Below are positions 51,842-60,733 of a stretch of 64,000 nt of DNA, piece after piece. The notes under the pieces are model-generated. The model was given only the letters and a program-made list of their open reading frames with translations, had not been told where the DNA came from and ran no database searches. The number at the start of each line of letters is the position of its first letter. Within the stretch, counting starts at the first letter, position 1. The translations under genes were made by a program, and so were the position numbers. The stretch is from Actinomycetota bacterium (GTDB taxonomy: Bacteria; Actinomycetota; Geothermincolia; Geothermincolales; RBG-13-55-18), in NCBI GenBank assembly GCA_014360685.1, contig JACIXB010000014.1, positions 176,884 to 240,883 of the forward strand, given 5' to 3'.

Positions 51842-52936
51842 ATGACCGGTAGGGAAAGGATGCTCACCGCCCTGAGGCGGGGTGAACCGGACCGCGTTCC
51901 GGTATGGGAGATGGCCTTTAACGAGGAGTCCATCATCAAGCTGGGGGCTTTCTTCACCGACGACCTGCCGCCGGTGAAGTCGGCCCAGAAGATGTCCATG
52001 GAGGAGAAGGTGAAGCTCCTCAACACCCTCTTCACCGTGGCGCGGGAACTGGAACTGGACGGCCTGACCTCCATCACCCTGCTGGGCACGGAGGCGGTGG
52101 ACGAGGAGCACGTGAGGGACGGCTGGGGCAGGATACTGCGCATCAGCGAGGAGGGGGAGGCCACCGCGGTGGGCGGACCCGTCTCCGAACCCTCCGACCT
52201 CAGGGCCGTGAAACCCTACCATCCCCAGCAGACCGATTTCCTCATGCTCCTGGCCTCCAAGGGGAACCTGGGTGAGGATTACGCGCAGGTGCTGGTGCAG
52301 CCGGGGCCCTTCCGGGAGAGCTGGAGCCTCCTGGGGAGCATGGAGAAGCTCCTCTATTACTACGTCAGGAACCCCGGCTTCGTGAAGGATTTGGCGCGGC
52401 TGGTCACCGATTACATCCTGGAGGTGGTGGACATGGCCGCGGACCTGGGGGCGGACGTCATCGCCCTGGACGGGGACCTGGCCTTCTCCCAGAGCACGTT
52501 GATGTCCCCCGCCCAGTACGAGGAGTTCGTCTTCCCCTTCCACCGGGAGATCACCGAGCATGCGCACCGGCGCGGCATGCTCATCATCAAGCATTCCGAC
52601 GGCAACATGTGGCCCATTATGGACGGGTTGGTGGACGCGGGATTCGACGGCTTCCACCCCGTACAGCCCCAGTGCATGGACATAGGGGAAGTCAAGGCCC
52701 GCTACGGTGACCGGCTGTGCATCCTGGGGAACATAGATTGCACCTACCTCCTACCCTTCGGGAGCCCGGAGGAAGTGGAGGAAACGGTGAAGGAGACCAT
52801 AAGGGTAGCGGCTCCCGGAGGGGGTTACGTCATCAGCTCTTCCAACTCCATCCACCCGGGATGCAAGCCGGAGAACTACCTGGCCCTGGTACGGGCGGCC
52901 AGGAAGTACGGAGTCTACCCCATTTCCGTGGATTGA
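51842..52936 (+). CDS. Uroporphyrinogen decarboxylase-like corrinoid methyltransferase
   Basis: About 364 residues, UroD/MtaA fold. N-terminal MTGRERMLTALRRGEPDRVPV is shared by this family; the TIM barrel has ADVIALDGDLAFSQ, IIKHSDGNMWPIMDGLVDAGFDGFHP and CTYLLPFGSPEEVEETV, ending HPGCKPENY. His in the IKHSDGN region and Cys (PGCKPENY) are typical zinc ligands of methylcobalamin:CoM-type methyltransferases, not true haem-pathway UroD. ATG at 51842 has GAGGAGGG well spaced; one at 51836 is too close. The next gene, 12 bp away, is the corrinoid protein. The methyl donor or acceptor is unknown. Confidence 0.88.
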   Translation: MTGRERMLTALRRGEPDRVPVWEMAFNEESIIKLGAFFTDDLPPVKSAQKMSMEEKVKLLNTLFTVARELELDGLTSITLLGTEAVDEEHVRDGWGRILRISEEGEATAVGGPVSEPSDLRAVKPYHPQQTDFLMLLASKGNLGEDYAQVLVQPGPFRESWSLLGSMEKLLYYYVRNPGFVKDLARLVTDYILEVVDMAADLGADVIALDGDLAFSQSTLMSPAQYEEFVFPFHREITEHAHRRGMLIIKHSDGNMWPIMDGLVDAGFDGFHPVQPQCMDIGEVKARYGDRLCILGNIDCTYLLPFGSPEEVEETVKETIRVAAPGGGYVISSSNSIHPGCKPENYLALVRAARKYGVYPISVD

Positions 52937-52948
52937 CGAGGAGGCGAG

Positions 52949-53584
52949 ATGAGCGAGATCTTGGAGGACTTGAAACGGGCTATCATGCAGGGGGAGGAGG
53001 AGCAGTCCGCCGAGCTGGTGGGCAGGGCCCTGGAGACCGGGCTTTCGCCCCGGGCCATATTGGAGGAGGCCATGATGCCGGCCATGGAGGAGATAGGGGA
53101 GAGGTTCTCCCGCAACGAAGCCTTCATCCCCGAGCTCATCGTGGCCGCCGCGGCCATGGAGAGGGGGATGGAGGTGCTCCAGCCGGCCCTGAGCGGGGAA
53201 GAGGTGGCCAGGGGCTTGGTTGTCTTGGGTACGGTGCACGGGGATATCCATTCCATAGGGAAGAACCTGGTGCGGATGTGCCTGGAGGGATCCGGATTCC
53301 GGGTGGTGGACATCGGGGAAGACGTGCCCACGGAGCGTTTCGTAGAGGCCTACCGGGAGCATCGTCCGGACATCCTGGGCCTCTCCGCTCTCCTGAGTTC
53401 CACCATGCAACGCATGCCCGAGGTCATCGAGGCCGTGCGCGCCGAGGACCCTTCCGCGCTGATCATGGTGGGCGGGGCGCCGGTGACCCAGGACTTCGCC
53501 GACCGTATCGGCGCCTCCGGTTATGCCCCCAACGCTTTCGAGGCCGCAGTGAAGGCCAGGGAGCTTTTGGGTACCGGCGGCTGA
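52949..53584 (+). CDS. Corrinoid (B12-binding) methyltransferase protein
   Basis: 211 residues. Helical N-terminal cap (B12-binding 2, residues 1-85, AMMPAMEEIGERFSRNEAFIPEL) and a cobalamin-binding Rossmann domain with the lower-axial-ligand motif Asp99-x-His101-x-x-Gly104 (TVHGDIHSIGKN), SALLSSTM and MVGGAP. It carries a methyl group between two methyltransferases, as in MtaC, MtbC or VdmB. Its gene is 12 bp after the UroD-like methyltransferase. No second methyltransferase and no RamA-type reactivase is near. Confidence 0.95.
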   Translation: MSEILEDLKRAIMQGEEEQSAELVGRALETGLSPRAILEEAMMPAMEEIGERFSRNEAFIPELIVAAAAMERGMEVLQPALSGEEVARGLVVLGTVHGDIHSIGKNLVRMCLEGSGFRVVDIGEDVPTERFVEAYREHRPDILGLSALLSSTMQRMPEVIEAVRAEDPSALIMVGGAPVTQDFADRIGASGYAPNAFEAAVKARELLGTGG

Positions 53585-53893
53585 GGCGAGAGGGGCATGA
53601 TCGGGAAGTCATGGGTTTGCGTGGGACACGGATGGTGACGTTTAAGTTGTTCTTCCGCTAGGCGCGCTTCTCCTTTGCCTCCTTGCAACCCACCGGCAGG
53701 AGGCGCGCGCACTCGCAGGTGGAGACCTTCCTCGGCGGCATGCCTGCAGGTTCTCGGCCGGCTGCGCGCCACCGTAAGAGGCCCGATTTCTGGTTTATGT
53801 TTCGCTTGGGCATGGTTTTCCGGGAAGGCATTCCATGCAAGCCGCATCGCGGTCTGTTCGCCCGGTTGCCTGATGGGCGGTGAGGTCCGCCGT
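53585..53893. other. Intergenic region, nothing seen
   Basis: About 310 bases between convergent genes; open frames look like shadows. No clear hairpin terminator. Confidence 0.4.
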
Positions 53894-54454
53894 TTACCAG
53901 AAGAGGCTTACCGCTCCGAAGGCTATGAAGGCCATACCGGAGATGCGACGCATCCACGGGGGAGAGATGAGCCTGGAGATGCCCGTGCCCGCCAGGGCCC
54001 CGATGAGGGAGGTGAGGCACAGGGCCAGCGTCCCCCCGAGGAATACGAAAAACGGGTAGGAGTACTTGGCTGTAAGGGCCAGCAGGGAGAGTTGGGTCTT
54101 GTCCCCCAGCTCCATGAGGGAGATGAGCAGGAACGTGGAGAGGAAGGGGTTGCGTGAACGTATCCTTTCTCCCTCCGCCTCGTCTTCATCCCTCCCCAGG
54201 AGGGTGAGGAGGCCGAAGAGGATGAACAGCGCGGCCACGCCGTATTTCAACACCTTCTCCGGGAGTATTTCGTAAAGGGCGGTGCCCACGGTCACGGCCA
54301 GGGCGTTGAGCAGGGCGAAGGCCGCCGCCGCCCCGGCGAAGATAACCTGCCACCTGTGCCGACCGGCCAGGGTAAGGATGACCAGTTGGGTCTTGTCGCC
54401 CAGCTCGGCGACGAAGAGGAGGCCGAGGGCGGCCAGGAATGCTTTCCACCACAT
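53894..54454 (-). CDS. TMEM165/GDT1 (UPF0016) family divalent cation transporter
   Basis: 186 residues, six membrane helices in two halves, each with the family motif E-x-GDKTQ: AELGDKTQ (residues 16-23) and MELGDKTQ. The middle loop is acidic (DEDEAEGERIRSRN). Family members export Mn2+ or Ca2+ across the membrane. Full length. No SD; TAATCT lies six bases upstream of the ATG on the minus strand, so it may be leaderless. No yybP-type manganese riboswitch is recognised. Confidence 0.93.
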   Translation of the reverse strand: MWWKAFLAALGLLFVAELGDKTQLVILTLAGRHRWQVIFAGAAAAFALLNALAVTVGTALYEILPEKVLKYGVAALFILFGLLTLLGRDEDEAEGERIRSRNPFLSTFLLISLMELGDKTQLSLLALTAKYSYPFFVFLGGTLALCLTSLIGALAGTGISRLISPPWMRRISGMAFIAFGAVSLFW

Positions 54455-54460
54455 GGATAG

Positions 54461-54466
54461 AGATTA
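54461..54466 (-). promoter_or_regulatory. -10 element of a possible leaderless transcript (GDT1)
   Basis: TAATCT on the minus strand, then CTATCC and the ATG. Spacing fits leaderless transcription. Confidence 0.4.
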
Positions 54467-55165
54467 CCATAGTCCGACCCGTGCATGACCCTTGTTGCAC
54501 GACAGTCGTTAAGCGTCCAGGTCCGGTGGGACATGAGTACTAATGGATATCCGCATTCGAACTCCAAGAGATCAATTTGATCATTACCCGCGAAACGGCG
54601 GCCTCGTTCAACAGGCCGGAATGCTCGGGTTGCTGTCGAAGGCCGTACGATCGAGGTGATCTTTGCGCCGTGCCACTTTTGGCTTGTCCGTGCCGGCGTA
54701 ACGAAAATAGATCATTCCGGTTTTCGGACCTGCTCGAGCAGGGGGATCCTTTCTGACCTCCAGGTTGGATTAACCCCGTATCTGTCCAACCGATGATAGG
54801 GAAAAATTGGGAAGTAGAATCCCCCCTTTCTTCTGAAGGGCCATACTTGATAAATTTCCGCTTTTGAGGTTGCTCCCGCGTGGAAACATGCTTCGGGCAT
54901 CTTCCTGGATTTGACCGCCCACTCACCCGGAGGTGGAGATTCGCGTCATTCGTGCAAGTAGCCGTTGCCGTCCGTCTTGGGCAGCTCTTCGGTCACCACT
55001 CACCCGGAAGTGGAGATTCGCGCCATCCGGGATATGGTTAGAACCTTACGTTCCGGCTCAATCCGGTCATTTTACCGAAGGGGAAAGATCCCCGGAGGCG
55101 GTCGGGAACTGACCCCGGTTTCTTTCTCGGGACATGGCAAGGGACTGACCCCAAAATATTTTTGG
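54467..55165. other. Intergenic region with a repeat pair
   Basis: About 700 bases. No recognised gene; a minus-strand frame at 54540-54926 lacks any protein features. A hairpin CGTGCA/TGCACG lies near 54478-54500, and the direct repeats at 54919-55029 are the main structure. Confidence 0.5.
54919..55029 (+). repeat. Pair of 34-bp direct repeats
   Basis: Copies at 54919-54952 and 54996-55029, 31 of 34 bases identical, 77-bp period. Each runs from CCACTCACCCGGA to GGAGATTCGCG, then CATYCG. Confidence 0.85.
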
Positions 55166-55936
55166 TTAGGGGTTGGCAGCGTGTCTTTTTAAAAAAGCGG
55201 CGATGCGGCGGGGGTATTCGTCTCCGGCCACCAGGGAGACGTCGTTGTGCCCGGCGCCGGGCACCAGGTATAACTCCTTGGGTTCCGGGGCCGCCCGGTG
55301 GAGTTCCATCCCTTCCTCCACGGGGATGAGCTCGTCGCGGTCGCCGTGGATGACCAGTACCGGGCAGCGCGCCTTTCCTATCTTTTCCAGGCTGGCGTAG
55401 GATTCTCCCAACGGAACGCCGCGGGGAAGGAAGGGGAATAACTTCCGGGCCACGGAGGAAAGGGAGGTGAAGGTGGATTCCAGGATGAGGGCCCGCAGGC
55501 GCCTGTCCCGGGCGATCTCGCAGGCCACCGCTCCGCCCAGGGATTTTCCGAAGACAATGACCTCGCCTTCGTCGATGCCTTTTTCCTTCAGCCATCCCAG
55601 GGCCGCCTCCCCGTCCAGGTAGAGGCCCTTCTCGTGGGGCTCGCCCCCGCTCTTTCCGTACCCGTGGTAATCGATGAGCAGCATACGGCATCCCAGCGGT
55701 TCCAGCTCCCGGTGGACGAGAGACCAGCTGTAGACCTCCTGGGCGTTGCCGTGCAAAAAGAGTATGGTTGGGGCGCCCCCCGGCTCCTTCCACCACAACC
55801 CGTGGATGCGTACCCCGTCCGCGCACTCCATCCATACCTCCTCCGCTCCCTCCACCCAGGGAGGAGGAGGGAGGTCGGGAGGAAGGCGGTCCGGGTAATA
55901 GAGGAACCTACGCGCCAGGTTATCCAAGCCTTTCAT
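55166..55936 (-). CDS. Alpha/beta hydrolase, ABHD17/FrsA type
   Basis: 256 residues. FLHGNAQEVYSW oxyanion loop, then IDYHGYGKSGG, FGKSLGGAVACEIA with nucleophile Ser132, HGDRDELIPVEEG with acid Asp201, and GAGHNDVSLV with base His230. The layout is the ABHD13/17 and BAAT-like group. Soluble cytoplasmic thioesterase or esterase, substrate unknown; the N-terminal segment MKGLDNLARRFLYYPDRLP resembles a membrane-facing helix of these proteins. The first ATG has GGGGAGGG upstream. Isolated between two large gaps. Confidence 0.87.
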   Translation of the reverse strand: MKGLDNLARRFLYYPDRLPPDLPPPPWVEGAEEVWMECADGVRIHGLWWKEPGGAPTILFLHGNAQEVYSWSLVHRELEPLGCRMLLIDYHGYGKSGGEPHEKGLYLDGEAALGWLKEKGIDEGEVIVFGKSLGGAVACEIARDRRLRALILESTFTSLSSVARKLFPFLPRGVPLGESYASLEKIGKARCPVLVIHGDRDELIPVEEGMELHRAAPEPKELYLVPGAGHNDVSLVAGDEYPRRIAAFLKRHAANP

Positions 55937-56648
55937 TTTCCCTCCCCGCCATCATTTTAACAGAAGGGTGAAATGGCCCCCTTTTGGGGAAAGGGGTTGC
56001 CGGCCGGCTGCCCGTTATCCGCGATTTTGCCTCCAAGGGTCATCCGGGGTGCGGCTCCGTGATCTTGGCCCGGAAATCCGCCTGAACCGTCTCGTATTCT
56101 CCCGCTACGGGCATGGAAAGGTCCCGATAGGGTCTACGCTCCGGACGGTTCCTCGTGACCCCAGGCTCTACCCAGACGGCGGGCGGGGATCGGCGGTCTC
56201 CTACCTGTTAATATATTTAAGGTATTTAAGGCGGCGGGGGCGGGTGGGGCGAACCGGTCCCCGATTGAAGAACAAGGATGAGAGGATTTTCAACCCTGCG
56301 CTCCCTCGGATAGGTTCGTGAATCGGCTCAGGTATAAGGTCGCAAACGGACAGGACCGGACAGGTGTGTTTCGAACTTCAAGCTCCTGCCGAAGGGAACT
56401 CTTGATGCCCGAGTGGGCATTAGTGTGGAACAAGCCGTTAACCGGTTGCCCGGGCCGGCGTAGGAGTGGACATGCGCCCGACCCACCCGGAAAAATGATC
56501 TCGCCGGCGGGAGAGTTCCTTACCCAGGGCCGCCGTTTACCGGGAGCGTGGGATGATGAAGATACCATTACCTCGGAACTCCGGGCGGGAAGGGGAAACC
56601 CCGCAAGACGGGAAGCGACAATCTTGGAACAACAGGGAGTGATATTTC
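55937..56648. other. Intergenic region, nothing clear
   Basis: About 710 bases. No gene or strong hairpin is recognised. AT-rich TTAATATATTTAAGG near 56208 could be a promoter element on either strand. Confidence 0.4.
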
Positions 56649-56921
56649 GTGGAAGAGGAGAGGGCGGATGACGTGGTCCAGCTCCCACCCCATTGCCGGT
56701 TGATACGTGACCCGAGGGAGATAGAGGTCGGAGGCTGGAGGGAAGCCCTAGTGTCGGGTGGGGATCACCTGAAGCGGGTCCTCGATGAGTACGGGGAACT
56801 GGGATTCGAATGCCTCTTGGAGAGAATCGATGCTGGAGCGATGGAGGGCTGCGATGAATGCTACAAGATAGGGGAACGCATCTACCGCGTGCACGTCCGC
56901 CGCAGAGGGGAACCCGGGTAG
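56649..56921 (+). CDS. Small hypothetical protein
   Basis: 90 residues, acidic and soluble. VVQLPPHCRLIRDPREIEVGGWREAL and then ECLLERIDAGAMEGCDECY, KIGERIYRVHVRRR have clear protein-like character with three Cys residues near the C-terminus, possibly a small metal site. GTG start with GGGAG nine bases upstream. Unknown family. It converges with the acyl-CoA ligase gene and a strong hairpin separates them. Confidence 0.55.
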   Translation: MEEERADDVVQLPPHCRLIRDPREIEVGGWREALVSGGDHLKRVLDEYGELGFECLLERIDAGAMEGCDECYKIGERIYRVHVRRRGEPG

Positions 56922-56946
56922 GGTGAGTACGCCGCCGGATATGCTG

Positions 56947-56967
56947 AAGGGGCGCTCGGCGCCCCTT
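56947..56967. terminator. Bidirectional hairpin terminator
   Basis: 9-bp perfect stem AAGGGGCGC / GCGCCCCTT with loop TCG, between convergent genes. No long T-run, but the stem is strong and placed as a shared stop. Confidence 0.6.
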
Positions 56968-56989
56968 GTGATCGTGTATATCCGCCGCG

Positions 56990-58642
56990 TCAGTCTTTTT
57001 CCTGTTCCTTGCGCTTGGCCATCTCCTCCTCGCGCAGGGCGCGGCGCAGTATCTTGCCCACCATGGTCTTGGGCAGCTCGGGCCGGAACTCCACCATGCG
57101 GGGGACCTTGTAGGGGGCCAGGCGCTCCCGGCAGAAGGAGATGATCTCCTCCTCGGTGCACTCGCAGCCCGGCTTGAGCACGATGAAGACCTTCACCGTC
57201 TCCCCGCGGTACTCGTCGGGGACCCCCACCGTCACCGCCTCCTGCACCTTGGGGTGCTCGTAGAGGACCTCGTCCACCTCGCGGGGATAGATGTTGAACC
57301 CTCCGGCGATGATCATGTCCTTCTTGCGGTCCACGATGTAGAAGTAGCCGTCTTCGTCCATGGTGGCGATGTCCCCGGTGTACAGCCAGCCGTCGCGCAG
57401 GGTATCCGCCGTCTCCTCCGGCTTGTTCCAGTAGCCCTTCATCACCTGGGGCCCCCGGATGATGAGCTCTCCCGGCTCGTTGAACCCCAGCTCCGTCTTG
57501 CCCGTCTCCACGTCCACGATCTTAGCCTCGGTGTCCGGGAAGGGGATGCCGATGGAGCCCACCTTCTTAAGCCCGAAGACGGGGTTGGAGTGGGTCACCG
57601 GGGAGGCCTCGGAGAGCCCGTATCCCTCGGCGAAGATGCCCCCGGAGATGCGGCTGAACTTGCGGATGACCTCCACGGGGATGGGCGCGGATCCCGAGTT
57701 GCAAAGGCGTATTTTATCCACCCCGTAGGAGAGGGCGTCGGGGTGGTTGAGGATGGCCACGTAGAGGGTGGGCACGCCGGGGAAGAAATTGGGCCGGTAC
57801 TTCTGTATCACCTGGAGCATCATGTTGATCTCGAACTGGGGGATGAGGATCATGGTCGCCGCGTTGGCGATGGCCGTGTTCATGCCTACCGTCTGGCCGT
57901 AGGAGTGGAAGAAGGGGATGACGTCCAGGTAGACGTCCTTTCCGCGCTCGGTGAACTCCTTGGCCCAGAACATGCACTGGGTGGCGTTGGCCACCAGGTT
58001 GAAATGGGTGAGCATGACCCCCTTGGGCAGGCCGGTGGTCCCCCCGGTGTACTGCAGGGCGGCCAGGTCCTCCTCGGGGTCTATCTCCACCTCGGGGACC
58101 TCCGGCTCCGCCTCGCCGATGATCTCCTTGAGGTAATAGACGCCGGGGCCCTTCTCCACGTTGGGCGGGGCCGGGGTCTCCATGTAGTCGGTGATGCTGG
58201 AGGCGATGAGGCGCTTGAGCGGGGTCTTGTCCTTCACCGCCTGGATGCGGGCGTCGAAGAGGTCCAGGTAGATGAGGGTCTCCGACCCGGAGTCGTTGAA
58301 CTCGTACTCCAGCTCCCGCTCCACGTGGAGGGGGCTGATGTTCACCACCGTGGCCCCGGCCTCCAGGACCCCGTAGTAGGAGATGATGAACTGGGGGGAG
58401 TTGGGGAGCATGACCGCCACCCGGTCTCCCTTCTGCACCCCCATGCCCCGCAGGGCGGTGGCCAGCCGGCGGACCTGGTCGCGCAGCTCGCCGTAAGTCA
58501 GCTTCTGGTCGAAGAATATGGTAGCCACGTTCTCGTCGTACTTCACGCAGGTCATCTCCAGGAGCTGGTATAGGGGAACGCGGGGGTAGCGGATGCTCTC
58601 CGGGACGAAGTAGTCGTAGTGCTTGAGCCAGACTTTTTCCAT
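56990..58642 (-). CDS. fadD: Long-chain acyl-CoA synthetase
   Basis: About 550 residues. AMP-binding adenylate-forming enzyme: TGGTTGLPKGVMLTH phosphate loop (YTGGTTGLPKG), GYGLSEAS, DGWLYTGD and KDMIIAGGFNIYP, with C-terminal catalytic Lys in KTMVGKILRR. It activates a fatty acid to acyl-CoA via the acyl-AMP. The ATG at 58642 is preferred: the nearby GTG at 58651 is too close to AAGGAGG. A lone gene but near other beta-oxidation-type genes, so it likely feeds that route. Confidence 0.95.
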   Translation of the reverse strand: MEKVWLKHYDYFVPESIRYPRVPLYQLLEMTCVKYDENVATIFFDQKLTYGELRDQVRRLATALRGMGVQKGDRVAVMLPNSPQFIISYYGVLEAGATVVNISPLHVERELEYEFNDSGSETLIYLDLFDARIQAVKDKTPLKRLIASSITDYMETPAPPNVEKGPGVYYLKEIIGEAEPEVPEVEIDPEEDLAALQYTGGTTGLPKGVMLTHFNLVANATQCMFWAKEFTERGKDVYLDVIPFFHSYGQTVGMNTAIANAATMILIPQFEINMMLQVIQKYRPNFFPGVPTLYVAILNHPDALSYGVDKIRLCNSGSAPIPVEVIRKFSRISGGIFAEGYGLSEASPVTHSNPVFGLKKVGSIGIPFPDTEAKIVDVETGKTELGFNEPGELIIRGPQVMKGYWNKPEETADTLRDGWLYTGDIATMDEDGYFYIVDRKKDMIIAGGFNIYPREVDEVLYEHPKVQEAVTVGVPDEYRGETVKVFIVLKPGCECTEEEIISFCRERLAPYKVPRMVEFRPELPKTMVGKILRRALREEEMAKRKEQEKD

Positions 58643-59512
58643 CTCCTTCACACCCTCCTTCGCCGATTCACCGTGCCTTTTCGTCGTCTGTGACGCCGCC
58701 CTTCACTGCCTTTATCCCTGATTGACAATAATTTCCATACATTTTACGCCTTTCAGGCCCTGGGAGGGGTCTCCTGTGCGTATCTACGGGTTTCCCCCGG
58801 TGATCCATGGCCCGGTGCCCTCGTTCGTCGTTTTCCGTCGATGGCCGGGCGTCCGGGGCTTACCCGGCATGGATCCGGGTTTATCGGACATGTTACCTTG
58901 GCCTCCTCCGCTTCTCTACAGCGCGTCGCCGGCGTATTCTTCAAGTAGCCACGGTGATCATCAAGCGGCCAAGGCCTTCCCGGCCTCCTGGGGAATTCCA
59001 AGTCGCGTGGAAGCGAGGTTGAAAGAGCCTTTGTCTGTGTACACGTACTTATTCCCACTTTCGTTCCCCGACTTGTAGTTCGCTTTGCTTCCAAGGCCGA
59101 TTGGAGAACAACCATCGATCTTCGAGACGTAAGCCCAAGAACGCCGCCGAGCGCGCCGATACACACTTAATAAGATATATGCTTGCCGGATGGGAGTCAA
59201 ACCGAAGCGGGCTCCATGGACTCTTGGGAAGTTCAGGTTATGGGGTTGCCGTGCGTGGTATTCGAGGACATGGGGTTATCCTGGTGCCCGAACCTGTGTC
59301 CCGAGCCTCAACCCTTTTATCGGCGTCGGTCGCATCATGAGGTTCAAATAGTTCTCCCGCCATATGCGGGGCACCTACCCGTGTATCGGCGTCCGTTGCG
59401 CCGGGAGACACAAGTCGTTCACCCATGATATCCGGAGCGCCGACGCGCGGATCGACCCTGGGCGCGCTCGAGGTTGAGAACCGTTTTCCCAGCCTTGGTG
59501 TATGCGATACCC
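58643..59512. other. Intergenic region with decayed repeats
   Basis: About 870 bases. No recognised gene. The 66-bp tandem repeat at 59318-59449 lies in its right half, and the last part repeats the 3' end of the adjacent dehydrogenase gene only in the sense of its internal duplication. Confidence 0.5.
59318..59449 (+). repeat. Two-copy tandem repeat of 66 bp
   Basis: Adjacent copies 59318-59383 and 59384-59449, both starting TATCGGCGTC, roughly 65 percent alike. Translated in one minus-strand frame they give matching 22-residue units (RVGAPDIMGERLV and RVGAPHMAGELFE), which shows that the duplication kept the frame, but no start or gene is supported. Confidence 0.6.
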
Positions 59513-60733
59513 TCACTCCACGTAGGAGTGGAAACCGCGCCCGGACTTGCGTCCCAGGAGCCCGGCCGCCACCATGCGCCGGAGGAGGGGAGGGGGGAAG
59601 AACTTGGGGTGCCCGGTTTCCCGGTGCAGGGCCATCGCGGTCTCCAGTACCGTGTCCAGGCCCAGGCTGTCCGCCATCTCCAGCTGCCCGAAGGGGAGGT
59701 TGAAGCCCAGGCGGGAGGCCCGGTCCACGTCCTCCGGCGTGGCCACCCCCGCCTCCACCACGGCCACCGCCTCCAGTACGGCGGGAAGGAGCAGGCGGTT
59801 CAACACGGCCTGCATGCGGGCGGCGCGGTCTTCCTCCGGTTCCCCGATGCGGACGGCCGGGAAATAGCTCTCGCGCTTGCCGGTGGAGTAATCGTAGAAA
59901 CCGCGCCCGGACTTGCGTCCCAAGAGCCCGGCGGCGACCATGCGCTTGAGAAGGGGAGGGGGAAGGAACTTGGGGTCCAGGGTGTCCCGGTAGATGGCCA
60001 GGGCGGCGCGGTAACCCACGTCCAGTCCGGCGTTGTCGATGATCTGCATGGGTCCCACCCCCGCCTCGTAGCCGCCGGTGGCGCGGTCTATCTCCTCGGG
60101 GGCGGCGAAACCCTCCTCTATCATGCGCACGGCCTCGATGTTGGTGGGGATGTTCACCCGGTTGGCCACAAAGCCGGCATGGTCCTTGAGCACCAGCACC
60201 GTTTCCTTGCCCAGGCTGCGGGCCCATTCGTCGGCCACGCGCATGGTCTCCTCCGAGGTCCGCAGGCCGCTGATGACCTCAACCAGGCGCATGAGGGGCA
60301 CGGGGCCGAAGAAGTGCAGGCCTACAACCTTTTCCGGCCTGGAGGTCGCGGAGGCCAAAGAGGAGATGGGGATGGCCGAGGTGTTGCTGGCCAGGATGGT
60401 ATGCGGGGGACATATCCGGTCCAGCTCGGCGAAGACGCTCCTCTTGAGCGCGGGGTCCTCGGGTACCGCCTCCACCACCAGGTCGGATCCCGCAGCGTCC
60501 TCCATCCGCGTGGTGAGGTTGATATTGGCCAAAGCGGCGTCCCGCTGCCCATCGGTTATCCTGCCCTTGGAAAGGAGCTTTCCCAGCGAGGAACGGATAG
60601 CCTGCACCCCGGCTTCCAGCCGCTCCTCGCTCACGTCGCACATGGTCACCCGGTAGCCGGAGAAGGCCGCCACCTGGGCGATGCCGTTCCCCATGAACCC
60701 GGCGCCGAGCACGAAGACCTCCTGGATCTCCAC
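59513..60733 (-). CDS. 3-hydroxyacyl-CoA dehydrogenase with duplicated C-terminal domain
   Basis: 406 residues. The NAD-binding domain starts LGAGFMGNGIAQ (residues 9-20), then VVEAVPEDPALK, ASNTSAIPISSL and GLHFFGPVP with the catalytic His. After about residue 190 come two copies of the helical C-terminal domain; PKFLPPPLLKRMVAAGLLGRKSG and PKFFPPPLLRRMVAAGLLGRKSG show the recent internal duplication, and DNA there is also nearly identical. It oxidises 3-hydroxyacyl-CoA to 3-oxoacyl-CoA with NAD. ATG has GAAAGGAAGC upstream. Near acyl-CoA ligase and thiolase. Confidence 0.93.
   Translation of the reverse strand: MEIQEVFVLGAGFMGNGIAQVAAFSGYRVTMCDVSEERLEAGVQAIRSSLGKLLSKGRITDGQRDAALANINLTTRMEDAAGSDLVVEAVPEDPALKRSVFAELDRICPPHTILASNTSAIPISSLASATSRPEKVVGLHFFGPVPLMRLVEVISGLRTSEETMRVADEWARSLGKETVLVLKDHAGFVANRVNIPTNIEAVRMIEEGFAAPEEIDRATGGYEAGVGPMQIIDNAGLDVGYRAALAIYRDTLDPKFLPPPLLKRMVAAGLLGRKSGRGFYDYSTGKRESYFPAVRIGEPEEDRAARMQAVLNRLLLPAVLEAVAVVEAGVATPEDVDRASRLGFNLPFGQLEMADSLGLDTVLETAMALHRETGHPKFFPPPLLRRMVAAGLLGRKSGRGFHSYVE

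Noticed and set aside
54455..54600. yybP-ykoY manganese riboswitch before the GDT1 gene
   Set aside because: The conserved core was not found, and the promoter seems to sit next to the ATG.
59238..60227. Long minus-strand frame with Arg/Gly-rich sequence overlapping the dehydrogenase
   Set aside because: It is an alternate-frame shadow of the 3-hydroxyacyl-CoA dehydrogenase in GC-rich DNA, with repetitive composition and no initiation signal.
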